From contig JAFXGO010000018.1 of the NCBI GenBank assembly GCA_017520185.1, positions 1 through 37,063 on the forward strand: 37,063 nt of DNA. The letters are read 5' to 3'. Shown in pieces: positions 1 to 8,239 of this stretch. The position numbers and the translations under genes were made by a program. Within the stretch, counting starts at the first letter, position 1; each line of letters opens with the position of its first letter. A model generated the notes under the pieces. The model searched no databases. It saw only the letters and a program-made list of their open reading frames with translations, and had not been told where the DNA came from. This DNA is from Elusimicrobiaceae bacterium (lineage in GTDB: Bacteria; Elusimicrobiota; Elusimicrobia; Elusimicrobiales; Elusimicrobiaceae).

Positions 1-915
1 ACCATCGCCGGGATAGTCCGTATGGATCGTCCCGCGTACACCAAACTGACCATTGGTTTTGCCAAATTCTCCCAAAATTTCATAAGACCCATCCCACGAC
101 GTACAAAAGCGAATCGGGTCATTATACCCTTTGCCCGTACCATCAGCGCGTTTAATACACGGGGTCTCTTCGCCGTTTTCAAAGTTGGAACCACAAAGCG
201 CAGCAGCAGTTCCTGCTAGTTTCCCGTCACTTAATTTATAACATTGCCCCCCTCTACATTCATACAATGGATTAGGACAAGTGGAAGTCTTTTCCCAATT
301 GGCTGAAGCACCATAACAGGTGTACGAAGCACACATAAATTGGGACAAATCAACCGTATTTGTAGGAGGAATAGCACTACCAGGATCAGCATCTGTGATA
401 TAGTTGTTTTGCAAACTCATGTCTATCGTGCGCACAGCCGGGCTCTTTTCCGGATTGCCGATATCGTTGGAAGCGTAATATTTGGCAATTTCAAAGCGTA
501 CGTTTTGAATAGGAAAGGCAACAGAGTACGTGGCAGAACCGTTGGGTTTGTTGGTACAGTATACATCCATACACAAACCTAAACAGTGGTTAGGATAACT
601 GTTATTTTCTGTCGGAGACGGATACGGCTGGTCATACTCAATCAAAGCAGAGGTTTGCCACGGGTCAGACGTGTTTTTACCGGCTACATTAACGATACCG
701 CCCTTATAATCGGCATCTGTTAAGTTTGCTGTTTTCCAGTTGCAATATACGTCGTTGATTCCAAAACCACTTGCCGTATTTTTATAATACACCCCCATGG
801 AGCGTACTTCGGCCGATTGGGCAAAGGCGGATTGCGCCGCCAAAAACAACACAGGCAAAAGCAGCACGGGGGCTACCTTGCCTAACCACGTTTTGAAAGA
901 GGAATGAAATGTCAT
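1..915 (-). CDS. Exported cysteine-rich protein, N-terminal part (runs off window)
   Basis: The frame is open from an ATG at 915 to the left window edge (305 codons, no stop), so the gene is partial. Residues 1-32 are a clear signal peptide: basic start, hydrophobic core APVLLLPVLFLAA, then an AFA|QS cleavage site. The mature part carries 12 cysteines in about 270 residues, often in close groups (HCLGLC near 'MDVYC'; 'CASYTC'; 'ECRGGQC'), plus many Asn, Gly, Ser and aromatic residues, which suggests a disulfide-bonded periplasmic or surface protein. No domain is recognised, and pilin-type N-terminal features are absent. The start is supported by an AGGAC Shine-Dalgarno about 10 nt upstream. 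A TTGACA promoter lies about 110 nt upstream, so the transcript starts independently of the GGDEF gene. Function unknown. Confidence 0.8.
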   Translation of the reverse strand, partial: MTFHSSFKTWLGKVAPVLLLPVLFLAAQSAFAQSAEVRSMGVYYKNTASGFGINDVYCNWKTANLTDADYKGGIVNVAGKNTSDPWQTSALIEYDQPYPSPTENNSYPNHCLGLCMDVYCTNKPNGSATYSVAFPIQNVRFEIAKYYASNDIGNPEKSPAVRTIDMSLQNNYITDADPGSAIPPTNTVDLSQFMCASYTCYGASANWEKTSTCPNPLYECRGGQCYKLSDGKLAGTAAALCGSNFENGEETPCIKRADGTGKGYNDPIRFCTSWDGSYEILGEFGKTNGQFGVRGTIHTDYPGDG

Positions 916-1026
916 GTTTTATGAGGTCCTGTTCGTCTGAATTTTAAAATCTTTATATGCCAACAAACCGCCGAGTCCTTTTATTTTTAATTATTTTAAA
1001 AAGACTCAAAACGGACTTACTCTTAA

Positions 1027-1055
1027 ATTCTTACAACTTTTGCACAACTTGTCAA
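1027..1055 (-). promoter_or_regulatory. Promoter of the exported Cys-rich protein gene
   Basis: On the minus strand a perfect -35 TTGACA (1050-1055) is followed after 17 nt by AAGAAT (1027-1032, 4/6 to TATAAT). Transcription would start near 1020, giving a leader of about 105 nt before the ATG at 915. That leader contains an imperfect inverted repeat (GAGTC at 973-977 against GACTC at 1003-1007) with an AT-rich loop and no U-tract. Confidence 0.55.
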
Positions 1056-1139
1056 CTGTTTTCTCTCTTTTTTTCGTCAAAAAAGATTTCTTACTTACCA
1101 AATTCTTGTCTTCACGCGCTTTTTGGGCTTTTATAAAAT

Positions 1140-2639
1140 CTATTGAGGCACTTGATCTGCCACTTCCCGATAGACGGCAAAAGTACCGCGACGACCATCT
1201 TTGACCCAATAGAGTGCCTTATCGGCCTTTTCAAACAACTGTTCTGCATTGGAACCGTCCTGCGGGAAAGAAGCAATCCCTTGACTAATACTTAAGGTGA
1301 CGCGTTGACCGTCGGTATATCTATCCGGAATGGCGATGGCATTGATGCGCTCTTTTAAGCGTTTGGCAATGATTTTGGCTTCTTCATCATTGGTGCGGGG
1401 CAGCATAATTACCATTTCGTCGCCGCCGTATCTGCACGGAAAATCCGTCTGACGCAGACTGGTGCGAATCACGCGGCTGACCTCTTTTAAAGCCCAGTCT
1501 CCTATTTGATGACCATAGGTATCGTTGATTTGTTTAAAAAGATCAATATCTAGCACAATTAAAGATAAAATCAAACCAAAACGTTTGGAGCGATAGATCT
1601 CCTCCGAAAATTTTTCGCTAAAGAAACGACGGACCGGCAGTTTGGTCAGTTCGTCATAGTTAGAGAGTTCTTGCACACGCTCAAACAGGGTGGCATTGTC
1701 TATCGACAGGGCAATTTGGCTAGAAAATTGCTTCAGCGAAATAAAATCCAAATAATCAATCCGCCGACGGGATAGCAAATTATCAAAAGTCAAAAAACCC
1801 ACTTTTTTGCGTTGCACTTTTAAGGGGATATATACAACATTATTGATAGAACGATAGGTAGCACCGCTGCTAAAAATTTCTTTTAACAAAGTACGTTCAT
1901 CTTCCGGCAGATCCTCCCCCACTTGACGGGAAACCGTCCCTGATATATCCACACCCAATATACTTTTGATTCTGGTACCGTCATAATTGGTTTGATACAA
2001 ACGCACACGATCAAAGCGAAAATATTTCTGCACACCTTGCAAAATCATTTCCAAACCGTCAGACAAACGTAAGGAAGATGCAAAAATGGTGGCCAAATCA
2101 TTTAAAGCCGTAGCGATGTTTAAACGTTGATTTTTGGATTGGTCTTCCTCCGTGTTGGTCAAATTATGAGAAATTTCAGCCGCTACGCTTTTGATAAGTT
2201 TTTTCTCAGGTTCCGTAAAATGACGGTTCCGACGGAAACGCTCTAAACGCAACACCCCCACGCTGTCTTTTCTGACGGTACGCACTTCTTCTCCGTCTAA
2301 AATCATATTGGGCTTTTTCCAACGGAGAAGCACATATACCGCCGGATAATTAAGTTCTGTAGAATCGGCTATTCCATCGCGCAACAGTGTTTTTAGAAAT
2401 TCTGGCTCCCCAAGCACAGAAATATCTTCTTGCATATCCATACAATACTCTTTTTTGCACATCAAGTTTAAAGAAAGCAACGCGCGCTCTTGTTGCCAAT
2501 TAAAAAAATAAACTCTGTCTAATTTAAATAAATCTCGCAGAGCCGGCAGCGCACAATCCAACAATTCGCGTTTGTTTTGAAAAGTTTGGTTTAATTTCTT
2601 GGCAAATTTAAATAGTGTAAATGCTTCTTTATCAAACAT
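1140..2639 (-). CDS. GAF-GAF-GGDEF diguanylate cyclase
   Basis: The 499-residue protein makes cyclic di-GMP from two GTP if active. The C-terminal GGDEF domain (about residues 335-490) has LDIDLFKQINDTYGH and the active-site loop RYGGDEM at 403-409. The last residue is Met instead of Phe, a tolerated variant. An RQTD allosteric I-site (396-399) sits five residues before GGDEM, so product inhibition is likely. The N-terminal part looks like two GAF-type sensor domains (about 10-150 and 165-315), judged by length and alternating pattern rather than by a strong motif. There is no membrane segment, so it is a cytoplasmic sensor-cyclase. It starts 3 nt after the stop of the solute-binding-fold gene, so the two are probably translationally coupled. 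It ends the long minus-strand operon, and no clear terminator follows. Confidence 0.92.
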   Translation of the reverse strand: MFDKEAFTLFKFAKKLNQTFQNKRELLDCALPALRDLFKLDRVYFFNWQQERALLSLNLMCKKEYCMDMQEDISVLGEPEFLKTLLRDGIADSTELNYPAVYVLLRWKKPNMILDGEEVRTVRKDSVGVLRLERFRRNRHFTEPEKKLIKSVAAEISHNLTNTEEDQSKNQRLNIATALNDLATIFASSLRLSDGLEMILQGVQKYFRFDRVRLYQTNYDGTRIKSILGVDISGTVSRQVGEDLPEDERTLLKEIFSSGATYRSINNVVYIPLKVQRKKVGFLTFDNLLSRRRIDYLDFISLKQFSSQIALSIDNATLFERVQELSNYDELTKLPVRRFFSEKFSEEIYRSKRFGLILSLIVLDIDLFKQINDTYGHQIGDWALKEVSRVIRTSLRQTDFPCRYGGDEMVIMLPRTNDEEAKIIAKRLKERINAIAIPDRYTDGQRVTLSISQGIASFPQDGSNAEQLFEKADKALYWVKDGRRGTFAVYREVADQVPQ

Positions 2640-2642
2640 GCT

Positions 2643-3848
2643 TTACCCCTCATACAAAGACAACAAATACTGGGTTTCTTTGGACACTTTATCAAGTTCT
2701 ATATCCAAACTTGCTTGAGTAAAACGTCCCTCTACGATTTGAGTGGCACTGACTGCTAAAATTTTATTCAACATTTCAATAACGGTGCCCGTAATGGTAA
2801 TATTGGGCAATGTGCGCGCCGAAGCCAAAATAGCGGCATAGGTTTGCAAGCGTTGAGAAGATGTAAAAATAAGTTGCTCAAAACTATCCTCAAAAGCGGG
2901 AAAAACTTCCATCGCAGAAGCATACTTAACCTGATTATCCGCCCGAGCCGACCATTTAATAAACTCAAGTGCGGTTTGCTTATCTTTTCCGGCCACATTA
3001 ATCATTAAGTTCATACCGGACAAATAAGCATAAGATTGATCCCCTGTACGAGGAACCGGCAAAGTCTTTACACGGGCACGACCTCGACCGTGAAAACTGA
3101 CGAGCCCTTGTTTACGAGATAAAAGCATGCTGGCTTTGCCTGATAGCATGGTCCCCAAACTGCCACGTTCCCTCAAAATAGGCATATAGTCTTTTAATGC
3201 CAAATTTATATAATCTTTCACACCTTGCTTAAAGGCAGCGCAATGAATTAAACTCTCGCGCAAATCAGGAGTAAACAAGTCAGCCCCATGCCCCCATATT
3301 TCCATAAAGGTACTGCGCGTAGATAAAGAGCCGCGCCAATCCCCATTTTGCATGGGATAATAGCCTTCCACTTCTTTAAAATAATCCTGCAAACGGGCAC
3401 ACACGTCTAACAAGCCGTCCCAAGTGGCTAATTCCTGCTCCGGATTTTTGGTGACAAATTTTAAATGATCTACCCGATAATGCAACGCGCTCATATCAAA
3501 CCACCACGGGTATGAATATAAATCTTTCGTACCGGGTTTGTAGCAATGCGCTCTGAGCGGAGCCAATGCCGTAGATAAGGAAAGGCCGGGATCTAATTTT
3601 GATAAATTTTCTGCCACACCGGCGCGGGTAAGAAGCGCCGTCCAATAATGCGGAATTTGAATTACGTCAGGGATCACCTCTCCGCTGGCAGGATATTTAA
3701 GGGTAAAAATTTTCTTCCATAATTGATTGCGCGTCAACACCTCCACCGTCACATCAGCGGCAGGGTGTTCTTTTTTAAAACGTTCCACCAATTTTTGATA
3801 ATCGGCTTTTGTATGCGCACCGGAGTCCGGCATAACCCACAAAATCAT
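2643..3848 (-). CDS. Solute-binding protein fold (family 1) lacking a signal peptide
   Basis: The 401 residues resemble the mature part of an ABC sugar-binding protein (extracellular solute-binding protein family 1, MalE-like). The protein begins with the usual first beta strand (ILWVMPD), then a helix (YQKLVERFKKEHP) and the VTVEV strand, with PDVIQIPHYW around residues 60-70 and the C-terminal hinge region (SGMNLMINVAGKDKQTALEFIKWSA). No signal peptide or lipobox is present. None can be added, because an in-frame TAG directly precedes the ATG at 3848 and tsaD ends 3 nt upstream. It therefore should stay in the cytoplasm. No ABC permease or ATPase lies nearby. The GGDEF cyclase follows 3 nt downstream, so a ligand-sensing role coupled to c-di-GMP is a reasonable inference but is not shown. 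Confidence 0.8.
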   Translation of the reverse strand: MILWVMPDSGAHTKADYQKLVERFKKEHPAADVTVEVLTRNQLWKKIFTLKYPASGEVIPDVIQIPHYWTALLTRAGVAENLSKLDPGLSLSTALAPLRAHCYKPGTKDLYSYPWWFDMSALHYRVDHLKFVTKNPEQELATWDGLLDVCARLQDYFKEVEGYYPMQNGDWRGSLSTRSTFMEIWGHGADLFTPDLRESLIHCAAFKQGVKDYINLALKDYMPILRERGSLGTMLSGKASMLLSRKQGLVSFHGRGRARVKTLPVPRTGDQSYAYLSGMNLMINVAGKDKQTALEFIKWSARADNQVKYASAMEVFPAFEDSFEQLIFTSSQRLQTYAAILASARTLPNITITGTVIEMLNKILAVSATQIVEGRFTQASLDIELDKVSKETQYLLSLYEG

Positions 3849-3851
3849 CTA

Positions 3852-4877
3852 TTATTGCTCCCAATTTTTAACCTTTAAGTTTGGATTAATATTGATTTTC
3901 CACTTTTTATCCAAAGCATTCGGACCGGCATATTCTAACTTTTTCCACGCAGCCAATGCAATCATGGCCGCATTATCCGAAGACATGGTGCGCGGAACAA
4001 AATGCGTTTGGATATTTCGTTTTTGAGCCTCTTTTTGCATCAACTCACGCAAAAGCGTATTGGCCGCCACACCACCGCCAACAGCGATATGATGCACTTT
4101 ATATTTGTCTGCTGCCAACATGGTTTTTTTGACCAAAGTCTCACAAACAGCTTGCTCAAAGCTGGCACAAACATCCGGAATATGAATTGGCTGATGATCA
4201 CGTAAATAATAACTGACAGAGGTTTTGATACCGCTGAAAGAAAATTCCCATGTACCTGGAAGCAAAGGGCGCGGGAAATCTATAGCATCACGTCTACCCT
4301 TTAAAGCCTGCGCAGAAACTTGCGGGCCTCCCGGATATGGCAAACCCAATAATTTGGCCACTTTGTCAAAAGCCTCTCCGGCTGCATCATCACGCGTGCG
4401 ACCCAACACTTTATATTGGCCGTATCCTTTGACATACCAAAGTTCGGTATGACCGCCCGACACAATAAGGGCAATCAACGGAAAACTTAACGGATTTTTA
4501 ACTTCATTATCCTCAAATTCGCAAGCAAACAAATGCCCTTCCAAATGATTCACTCCGATCAACGGCACTTGTTTAAAATGAGCCAGTGTCTCCGCCGCCA
4601 CGCGCCCCACCATCAGACCGCCGGGTAAGCCGGGCCCATGCGCAAAAGCCACACAATCAATTTCTCTGCCACCTAACGCCTGCTCAATAACAGTGGCAAT
4701 TTTGGCTGCGTGCGCGCGGCTGGCCAGCTCCGGCACTACGCCGTGATATTTTTTATGTTCTTCTATTTGAGAATAAATTACATTGCTCACCAATGTTTTA
4801 CCTCCTACCAAGACGGCGGCGGAAGTTTCATCACAGGTGCTTTCAATGCCTAAAACAGTAAAGTCTTTTTTCATCAT
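3852..4877 (-). CDS. tsaD: tRNA N6-adenosine threonylcarbamoyltransferase TsaD
   Basis: TsaD transfers the threonylcarbamoyl group to A37 of ANN-decoding tRNAs, giving t6A, in a complex with TsaB and TsaE. The 341-residue length is typical. The start LGIESTCDET is diagnostic. The metal-binding pair is visible as H111 and H115 in NHLEGH, with a further conserved Asp in SSDNAAM near residue 305. The Gly-rich nucleotide loops (VSGGHTELW, GGGVAANTLL) are intact. MM at the start allows either Met. It lies in the minus-strand operon, 3 nt before the solute-binding-fold gene and 3 nt after ctpA. Its partners tsaE and tsaB are in the plus-strand operon at 31870-33014. Confidence 0.97.
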   Translation of the reverse strand: MMKKDFTVLGIESTCDETSAAVLVGGKTLVSNVIYSQIEEHKKYHGVVPELASRAHAAKIATVIEQALGGREIDCVAFAHGPGLPGGLMVGRVAAETLAHFKQVPLIGVNHLEGHLFACEFEDNEVKNPLSFPLIALIVSGGHTELWYVKGYGQYKVLGRTRDDAAGEAFDKVAKLLGLPYPGGPQVSAQALKGRRDAIDFPRPLLPGTWEFSFSGIKTSVSYYLRDHQPIHIPDVCASFEQAVCETLVKKTMLAADKYKVHHIAVGGGVAANTLLRELMQKEAQKRNIQTHFVPRTMSSDNAAMIALAAWKKLEYAGPNALDKKWKININPNLKVKNWEQ

Positions 4878-4880
4878 AGT

Positions 4881-6224
4881 TTATTGGGCGCTTTCTTTTT
4901 CTTCCGGTTGTTGCACTGATTGATCTTGCGCTTTTTCAGATTTTTTTGCCAATATTTTTTCAGGACCTTCTTTCAAAATCTCAACGGCTTTATCCAAGAC
5001 CGGATCCTTTTCTTTAAATTCCATTTTCGGTTTTTCTCGGCCCGGAGTATATACTATATTATTATACTGCATAAAAATATTCACTTCTTCTTTGGGGTCT
5101 ACCTTTACCTCCACATCCGGAAAAATGCCACCTTCATTCTCTTTGCTCTTATCGCGATAATCGCGATGAATCAAACGACCTTTAGGCGTATAGTATTTGG
5201 CAATCGTCAGACGCAAGCCGGCACCGCCCTCTAGCGGAAGAAGTTGCTGTACGCTGGCTTTACCAAAACTGCGTTGCCCCACGATGACGGCTCTGTCATT
5301 ATCCTGCAAAGCACCGGAAACGATTTCACTGGCAGAAGCAGAGCCCTGATTAATCAATACCACCATCGGAATATCCGGATATGGGGCATGAGCACCGGTT
5401 TTAAATTCTTGGTAATATTCCTGCTTACGCCCTTGTGTATACACAATCATTTGATGATTACCCATAAACATTTTGGCAATATCGGCCGCACCGTTTAATA
5501 GACCGCCCGGATTGAAACGCAAGTCCAAAACCAACCCTTTCATGCCTTGTTTACTTAACTCTTTTAAAGCCTTTTCCATTTCTTCACCGCTATGGCCGGA
5601 AAAATCCACCAAATAAATATAACCGATTTTGTCTTCCAACATACGGAAGTAAACCACTTCCGGCACAATTTTTTGGCGTTTAAAATGAAAATCCGGCAAA
5701 TTTTTATATTCACCGCTTTTTTCATCTTTGCGGCTAATGGTAATTTTTACTTTTGTCCCCACCGGTCCACGCATCAAATCCACTGCACTATCGAGTTCCA
5801 TCCCCGTCACATCTTTATCGTCCACAAACAAAATACGGTCACCCGGCATCACTCCCGCTTCAAAAGCAGGCGTGTTGGGCATAGGACTCATGACCGTCAC
5901 AAATCCGTCCACTTTAGATAAACGAATCCCCAAACCGCCAAAATCTCCCCGGGTATCATTTTTCAATGCTTTATAATCTTTAGGTTCTAAATATTGGGAA
6001 AAATCGTCCAATTCGTCCACCACTCCGCGAATGGCACCGGTAATTAATGTATCGCTATCGGTCGGCTCCACATAATTTTCTTTTACATATTCCAACACCG
6101 TCACAAAAGTGCGCAACTGTTTTAAACCATTATCCACCGCTGCGTAGGCATACGGGAACAAAGTCCCCACAAAAAAGATAACGGCCAGCCAAGAGGCTAT
6201 TTTTATTGATTTTTTATTTTCCAT
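4881..6224 (-). CDS. ctpA: C-terminal processing peptidase (S41) with PDZ domain
   Basis: This is a periplasmic serine protease of the CtpA/Prc family. From the ATG at 6224 the 447-residue protein has a signal anchor at about 8-28 (ASWLAVIFFVGTLFPYAYA) and a PDZ domain at about 95-165 (FGGLGIRLSK, then PAFEAGVMPGDRIL). The S41 core follows, with the catalytic dyad S297 (in GSASASE) and K322 (in SFGKAS), 25 residues apart as in E. coli Prc. The C-terminus is charged and low-complexity (EEKESAQ). The start at 6224 is preferred over one nine codons upstream because GGAGGA lies 7 nt before it. The gene follows envC by about 30 nt, so the protease is likely co-expressed with the ftsX-envC murein-remodelling genes. 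Confidence 0.95.
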   Translation of the reverse strand: MENKKSIKIASWLAVIFFVGTLFPYAYAAVDNGLKQLRTFVTVLEYVKENYVEPTDSDTLITGAIRGVVDELDDFSQYLEPKDYKALKNDTRGDFGGLGIRLSKVDGFVTVMSPMPNTPAFEAGVMPGDRILFVDDKDVTGMELDSAVDLMRGPVGTKVKITISRKDEKSGEYKNLPDFHFKRQKIVPEVVYFRMLEDKIGYIYLVDFSGHSGEEMEKALKELSKQGMKGLVLDLRFNPGGLLNGAADIAKMFMGNHQMIVYTQGRKQEYYQEFKTGAHAPYPDIPMVVLINQGSASASEIVSGALQDNDRAVIVGQRSFGKASVQQLLPLEGGAGLRLTIAKYYTPKGRLIHRDYRDKSKENEGGIFPDVEVKVDPKEEVNIFMQYNNIVYTPGREKPKMEFKEKDPVLDKAVEILKEGPEKILAKKSEKAQDQSVQQPEEKESAQ

Positions 6225-6254
6225 AACTATCCTCCGCGTTTTTACACGCATTCT

Positions 6255-7460
6255 TCAAATCTTTTTTTCCAACCAATCCATCGGGTTTACAGCCGTAGCC
6301 CCCTGACGGGTTTCAAAATAAACGGCATAACGGCCCGTACCGGATTTTTGTTGCGTATCCAAGCCGGCCGTTCCCAAAATACCGCCCTGTGGCAATTTTT
6401 CACCAACGGTTGCCTGTATCTGACTTAAAAATCCATAAATACTAAAGAAACCTTTTCCGTGATCAACAATAACTACATTTCCGTAAGAGCGGAACGGACC
6501 GGCATAAATGACGTCTCCCTGTGCCACCGTTTTTACGGATTCTCCGGCTTGAGCAGAAATCTTAATACCATCTCGGAAAATCCATGTGTTCAGGTCCTTT
6601 CTATATTCTTTGCCAAACTTGCTGATTATCTTTCCTTCCACCGGCCAAGGCAATGAATTTTTGGGCAAATCGATTTTAGCAATGGAAGAAATGGTTTCTT
6701 CTTTTTTACCGGTTTTAGCAGCCTGCTCTTTGGCTTGCGCTTGCTTTTTGGCAGCTTCGGCCTTACGTTGCCGTTCAAATTTAGCCAACAAATCGTCCAA
6801 TGCTTTGGCTGATTTATTCAGTTCGTTAATTTCTTGACGGATAGCATCGGCTTTCTTCTTGGTTAATTTTAAATCTTGTTGTTTTTTTAAAAAATTAGTG
6901 GTGATGATTTTTTCTTTTTGCTCAATTTGGGAACTCTGCGCCATTAATTTTTGATTGCGTTTTTCAAAGTCATAAATTTTTTGTTTGGCGGCCTTATTTT
7001 CATTTTGCAAAGAAACGGCAAATTCTGCTTTGTGGGTTAGGTTTCTTTCCAGCAAAACTTCTTGCACCAAGTCCAATTCTCCGGGACAAATTTCACAAAC
7101 CGGCAACAAATAATGCTCTGCAATCTCTTGAGTCAACAGGTGCCGCCACAATGGCATACTCCTCTCCAAGGCCTCCCGCTTATCTTCGGTGGAAAGGATC
7201 GTTTTTTCTACATAACTGATGTCAGAAGCCAACTTGTCTTTTTGACGTTTGGTCTCTTCCTGACGGTTTTTAAGAGTAGAAATTTCCTTAGAGATGGCTT
7301 GCTCTTGGTCTTTGTATTTTTTTAATTCTTGTTGTTTTTGAGCGGCTTGTTTTTTCAGACGGTCTAACTCTTGTTTGCGCGCAACCTCAGAATCGGCTTG
7401 TGCAAACAAAGCCGGCATCAGAAAAAAAGAAGTCATAAAAAATACTAAAATTTTTGCCAT
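6255..7460 (-). CDS. envC: EnvC-like murein hydrolase activator (coiled coil + degenerate LytM)
   Basis: This is an exported 401-residue protein. A signal peptide at about 1-21 (FFLMPALFAQA) is followed by a long Lys/Gln/Glu-rich coiled coil (about 25-100 and 150-240) and a C-terminal M23/LytM domain (about 270-400). The LytM domain keeps the fold signature (GNVVIVDHGKGFFSIYGFLS) but has lost metal ligands: the usual HxH is YGF, and the terminal HFE is YFE. It is therefore probably an activator of amidases rather than an enzyme, as in E. coli EnvC. Its start codon overlaps the end of ftsX by 16 nt. The EnvC-FtsX pairing in known systems couples division to septal murein splitting. Confidence 0.88.
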   Translation of the reverse strand: MAKILVFFMTSFFLMPALFAQADSEVARKQELDRLKKQAAQKQQELKKYKDQEQAISKEISTLKNRQEETKRQKDKLASDISYVEKTILSTEDKREALERSMPLWRHLLTQEIAEHYLLPVCEICPGELDLVQEVLLERNLTHKAEFAVSLQNENKAAKQKIYDFEKRNQKLMAQSSQIEQKEKIITTNFLKKQQDLKLTKKKADAIRQEINELNKSAKALDDLLAKFERQRKAEAAKKQAQAKEQAAKTGKKEETISSIAKIDLPKNSLPWPVEGKIISKFGKEYRKDLNTWIFRDGIKISAQAGESVKTVAQGDVIYAGPFRSYGNVVIVDHGKGFFSIYGFLSQIQATVGEKLPQGGILGTAGLDTQQKSGTGRYAVYFETRQGATAVNPMDWLEKKI

Positions 7461-8230
7461 TTACTCAAAGTCCAACCTAATAGTCCGCAAAAAACCAATA
7501 AAAACAATTGTCTTTCTACAGAAGTAAAATTATGTAAAGCCGGCACCAATAAGCCCGTAGGATAAACCAGCGCCACAAACACACCCAGAGACAAAAGTCC
7601 CGCTCCTATGGCAGAAACAACCGCACCGCCTACATGAGTTTTGCCTCTTAATGGATAGGCCTCTACCATAAACATAAAGACCAAAAACAAAATAAAAGCC
7701 AATAAGCAGGCTATATTTAAAATGTGCAAACACAAACCGCTATAATAGGTCATATCAGCCTGCGCTTGGGAATATTTGACGGATAATTGCGGATATTCCG
7801 CCGCCAAGTTCTGCGCAAAAGAGCGTACGTTGCTGATGGCCCTGTCGGCCAAGGTTAACTCAAAATAAGCAGGCATCGGTTCATGACCTAAAAGTACCAT
7901 AGATTGGGTTAATCTTGGATTCTTTTTCTTTAAAGCGGCCAAAGCATCTTGCGGTGAAAACAGTTTAACGTTTAGAATATCTTCCTTTGCGTTCAGACTT
8001 TCTCCCAAAGAGGCCAAAGCATCATTTTTAGCTTCTTGGGAAACCGCCAAAATGACTTTAAAATCACGTACCAGCTGCGCATGATAAGCGGAAAGTTGCT
8101 TTTGCAAAAAACTTACTGCCTGCCACAAAACGGCTATCGCCAACACCAATACAAAAAGCCGGCGATATCCGCGAAATACAACCGCAGCATGTTTTCTCTT
8201 TTTTGGTTTTTCTTGTAAAAAATCGTCCAT
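7445..8230 (-). CDS. ftsX: FtsX-like division permease
   Basis: The 261-residue membrane protein has FtsX topology. A basic cytoplasmic N-terminus (KPKKRK) precedes TM1 at about 24-44, then an extracytoplasmic domain (about 45-165), then three TM segments at about 168-190, 206-228 and 240-256. The ABC half FtsE is not found next to it, unlike the usual ftsEX order. The gene directly overlaps envC, whose product is the known extracytoplasmic partner of FtsX, which strengthens the call. Sequence identity to classical FtsX is low by eye, so the assignment rests on topology, length and gene context. Confidence 0.8.
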   Translation of the reverse strand: MDDFLQEKPKKRKHAAVVFRGYRRLFVLVLAIAVLWQAVSFLQKQLSAYHAQLVRDFKVILAVSQEAKNDALASLGESLNAKEDILNVKLFSPQDALAALKKKNPRLTQSMVLLGHEPMPAYFELTLADRAISNVRSFAQNLAAEYPQLSVKYSQAQADMTYYSGLCLHILNIACLLAFILFLVFMFMVEAYPLRGKTHVGGAVVSAIGAGLLSLGVFVALVYPTGLLVPALHNFTSVERQLFLLVFCGLLGWTLSKWQKF

Positions 8231-8239
8231 ACCTTTCCT

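Noticed and set aside
973-1007. Inverted repeat GAGTC...GACTC as a terminator of the GGDEF gene
   Set aside because: The stem has a mismatch, the loop is long and AT-rich, and there is no U-tract in the right place.
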